Of a DNA stretch of 64,000 nucleotides, positions 62,401 to 64,000 are shown in pieces (position 1 is the first letter of the stretch; each line of letters opens with the position of its first letter). The DNA is from Cyanoderma ruficeps (taxonomy: Eukaryota > Chordata > Aves > Passeriformes > Timaliidae), in NCBI GenBank assembly GCA_008694505.1, contig VZDJ01007753.1:12025709-12089708 (forward strand), written 5' to 3'. The notes below the pieces were generated by a model, which ran no database searches, had not been told where the DNA came from, and was given only the letters and a program-made list of their open reading frames with translations. The position numbers were made by a program, and so were the translations under genes.

Positions 62401-63504
62401 TTGCAAAGGAATCAAATAAGGAACAAGGCTATTACCTCGTGTCAAACTGTGTCTAATAAAGAAATGGAAATCCCCTACTCTGCCACAAAGACCAAGCAGG
62501 GCTAGGATCATGCTGTGTGACACAAATAAATGAATAGCAAAACAGAAATGGAAAACATGGGCCCAAACATTCCAAGAAAATATCAGACCCTGAAATGATT
62601 GCCTGTCTTAAGCAATAGACTATAACAAAACATACGCTTCAAATACAGTCTGGTTGTGTAATCTAGTTTTGCTATTACACAGAAATAGATTTGGGACCAT
62701 AACTGTTAAATTCTATGTGTATCTCCCTATTTTTATTTCACATTAGGAAATAAAAGAAAGCCAACGCCAACAAGTATCTGCACCTGGGGAGCCTTGTAAC
62801 TGTTCATTACCAGATATATGAGGCATTAGCAGAGATTATGCAGAGATGCTGGCACATCTATTTTCCCTTCGTGTTGCACTGTTAGACATTCCTCTTGTCT
62901 CTTTTCCTTCTACTAAGCTTTGAGGCTCCAAATCTGCATCCCCCATCTTGCAAAGCATCGTGAAATAAGCAGGACTTCTTATCAGCACCAGGACACATCT
63001 GCATATCACTTGCATGACCTGGCCCTTGTAGGATTGGTCTCTCTGTTGTTATATGAAGATGTAATGTCCAATTTACTAAAGTCTAATTTACTAATCCTGA
63101 GCTATTGATTGTTACTGAAAGTAACAGTGTTACTTCTGCACTCTTTTTACTCTCTCAGTTTATTTCACTCCAACCCAGTAAGGACTTTGTAGGTATTAGG
63201 AACAGTGAAGAATAGTTTTCCTACAGGATAATTGAAATTAACAACGTTGTGGATTCCCTTGTCAGATGCTGTTGGACTTGAAATATGCTCGCTCTATGTG
63301 CAAGAGCAAGTAAAAAAGATGACTTCTTCTACACAGTTATCTATTTTAATGGAATTTGTAGCTGTCAAACGCTATTGAAATTTTTTAACTGGCTCAGAAG
63401 TTACTGGCACACACACATAGCACAACGACACAAGCCTTATTTCCTTGGGCTTTTCCCACATCCCACACACGAGCTTTTTCCTTTGGTTTGGTATGCATTT
63501 TGGA
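59445..63504. other. Unique noncoding DNA upstream of the CpG island
   Basis: No gene is recognised. A (CAAAAA)n-like tract lies at about 60268-60294. A diverged 12-13 bp word (AATTTACTAA) is repeated at about 63070 and 63085. The 132-codon minus frame at 61007-61405 encodes a Leu/Phe/Ser-rich string that follows a purine-rich plus strand (61040-61140), so it is compositional. If the right-edge promoter reads rightward, this is its proximal upstream flank and may contain enhancers, but none can be pinpointed. Confidence 0.5.
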
Positions 63505-64000
63505 AAAGCTTCCGAGTTCCGCAGTGTCATCCTTTGAAGTTTCTCCGGCAGACCTCCGAAGGCATTTCAGCAGCTCTCACTGAGGTACCGGTCAGCGAGC
63601 GACCTCTCTCCCACTCCCCCGGTCTCCCCCTTTTGCGTCCCAAGGATCCCCCCGGTGCATCAGGAGCCCGTTGGGTGTTACCGGGGACAGCCGGCACACG
63701 GGGAATAGGCAGCTCTCCTTCCCACCGGTACGTGCTGCGGGCTCGGTGGGCTCAGGGCTGCTCTCAGGTCGCAGGTTAAGCCCCCCCTGGGCCGGGCTGC
63801 CATTCGCGCACCCCGAACGGCCGAGGCACGGTACGGGAGGGACGAGTCACCCCGCACTGCCCTTGGCGGCTCCTGCCGAGGGCACCCGGGAAGTTTTCTG
63901 GTGAAGGAGAAGGCAGACGAGTGGCACGGGCGGCGAGCGGGGAGCGGCGGAGCGCGGGCGGAGGCGCGCTCAGCCGGAGTCGCCCGGGGGCCGGGGCCGG
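63505..64000. promoter_or_regulatory. Edge of a CpG-island promoter
   Basis: GC and CpG rise abruptly from about 63505, and from about 63900 the sequence is nearly all G and C with a CpG every few bases. The island runs off the window. No TATA box is visible, consistent with a broad, TATA-less CpG-island promoter. The gene is not identifiable. A rightward first exon or 5' UTR beyond 64000 seems most likely because the CpG density is still rising at the edge. The plus strand also contains a donor-like CCG|GTACGT at about 63728, so an exon in the island is possible. The 164-codon plus frame at 63285-63779 runs from AT-rich flank into the island and is open mainly because stops are rare in GC-rich DNA. 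I do not call it coding. Confidence 0.78.
63928..63961 (+). promoter_or_regulatory. Paired GC boxes in the CpG island
   Basis: Two GGGCGG hexamers, at 63928-63933 and 63956-63961, match the core Sp1/KLF binding site and are separated by a GAGCGG-rich spacer. GC boxes of this kind typically lie within about 100 bp of transcription start sites in CpG-island promoters. Function is inferred from motif and context only. Confidence 0.5.

Noticed and set aside
63285..63779. 164-codon plus-strand frame running into the CpG island
   Set aside because: The first half is chance sequence and the second half is open because GC-rich DNA has few stops. It has no domain and no matching splice or start context.
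1..64000. CRISPR arrays, tRNA or rRNA genes, retroviral LTRs or primer-binding sites, and a multi-gene novel system
   Set aside because: None was seen on either strand. The repeat content is CR1, MIR-like relics and low complexity, and the DNA is gene-poor vertebrate sequence.

Overview
The window is vertebrate nuclear DNA and almost certainly avian. It has moderate GC content, no operon-like gene packing, almost no long open frames, CpG-poor bulk sequence with one CpG-dense edge, and several CR1 LINE 3' ends. These carry the terminal ATTCTATG-type tandem octamers and the 'GGTTTGGGTTGGAAGGGAC' type 3' end that are characteristic of birds. Low interspersed-repeat density, with CR1 as the main family and a few very old MIR-like SINE remnants, also fits a bird. 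I cannot name the species or the chromosomal locus.

Layout. Positions 1 to about 310 are a CR1 fragment. From there to about 17.3 kb the DNA is mostly unique and noncoding, interrupted by a poly-T/N gap (4.87-4.90 kb), an unusually long but unconvincing 275-codon reverse-strand frame (6.33-7.16 kb), and a short CR1 tail (12.34-12.46 kb). From 17.3 to 20.0 kb lie two larger reverse-strand CR1 pieces that still show reverse-transcriptase coding remnants. Directly after them, at 20.86-21.52 kb on the reverse strand, are two overlapping open frames (179 and 46 codons). These are the only place in the window that reads to me like possible non-transposon coding sequence, either a small gene or a frameshifted relic, and I do not recognise the product. 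From 21.5 to 63.5 kb I see unique noncoding DNA with a few MIR-like and CR1 remnants, T-rich low-complexity tracts (notably 35.75-36.28 kb), short tandem duplications, two perfect palindromes (18 bp at 5.86 kb and 20 bp at 31.4 kb), and several AT-rich stretches that look like candidate conserved noncoding elements. The last ~500 bp (63.5-64.0 kb) rise abruptly in GC and CpG and carry GC boxes. This is the edge of a CpG-island promoter whose gene most likely lies beyond the right end of the window.

Interpretation. The simplest reading is a gene-poor intergenic or long upstream flank leading to a CpG-island promoter at the right edge. Nothing here forms a multi-gene system. I found no CRISPR array, tRNA, rRNA, recognisable protein domain outside CR1, or viral gene. 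Most open frames on both strands look like chance frames, and the long plus-strand frame at 17.7-18.1 kb is the antisense of a CR1 element.
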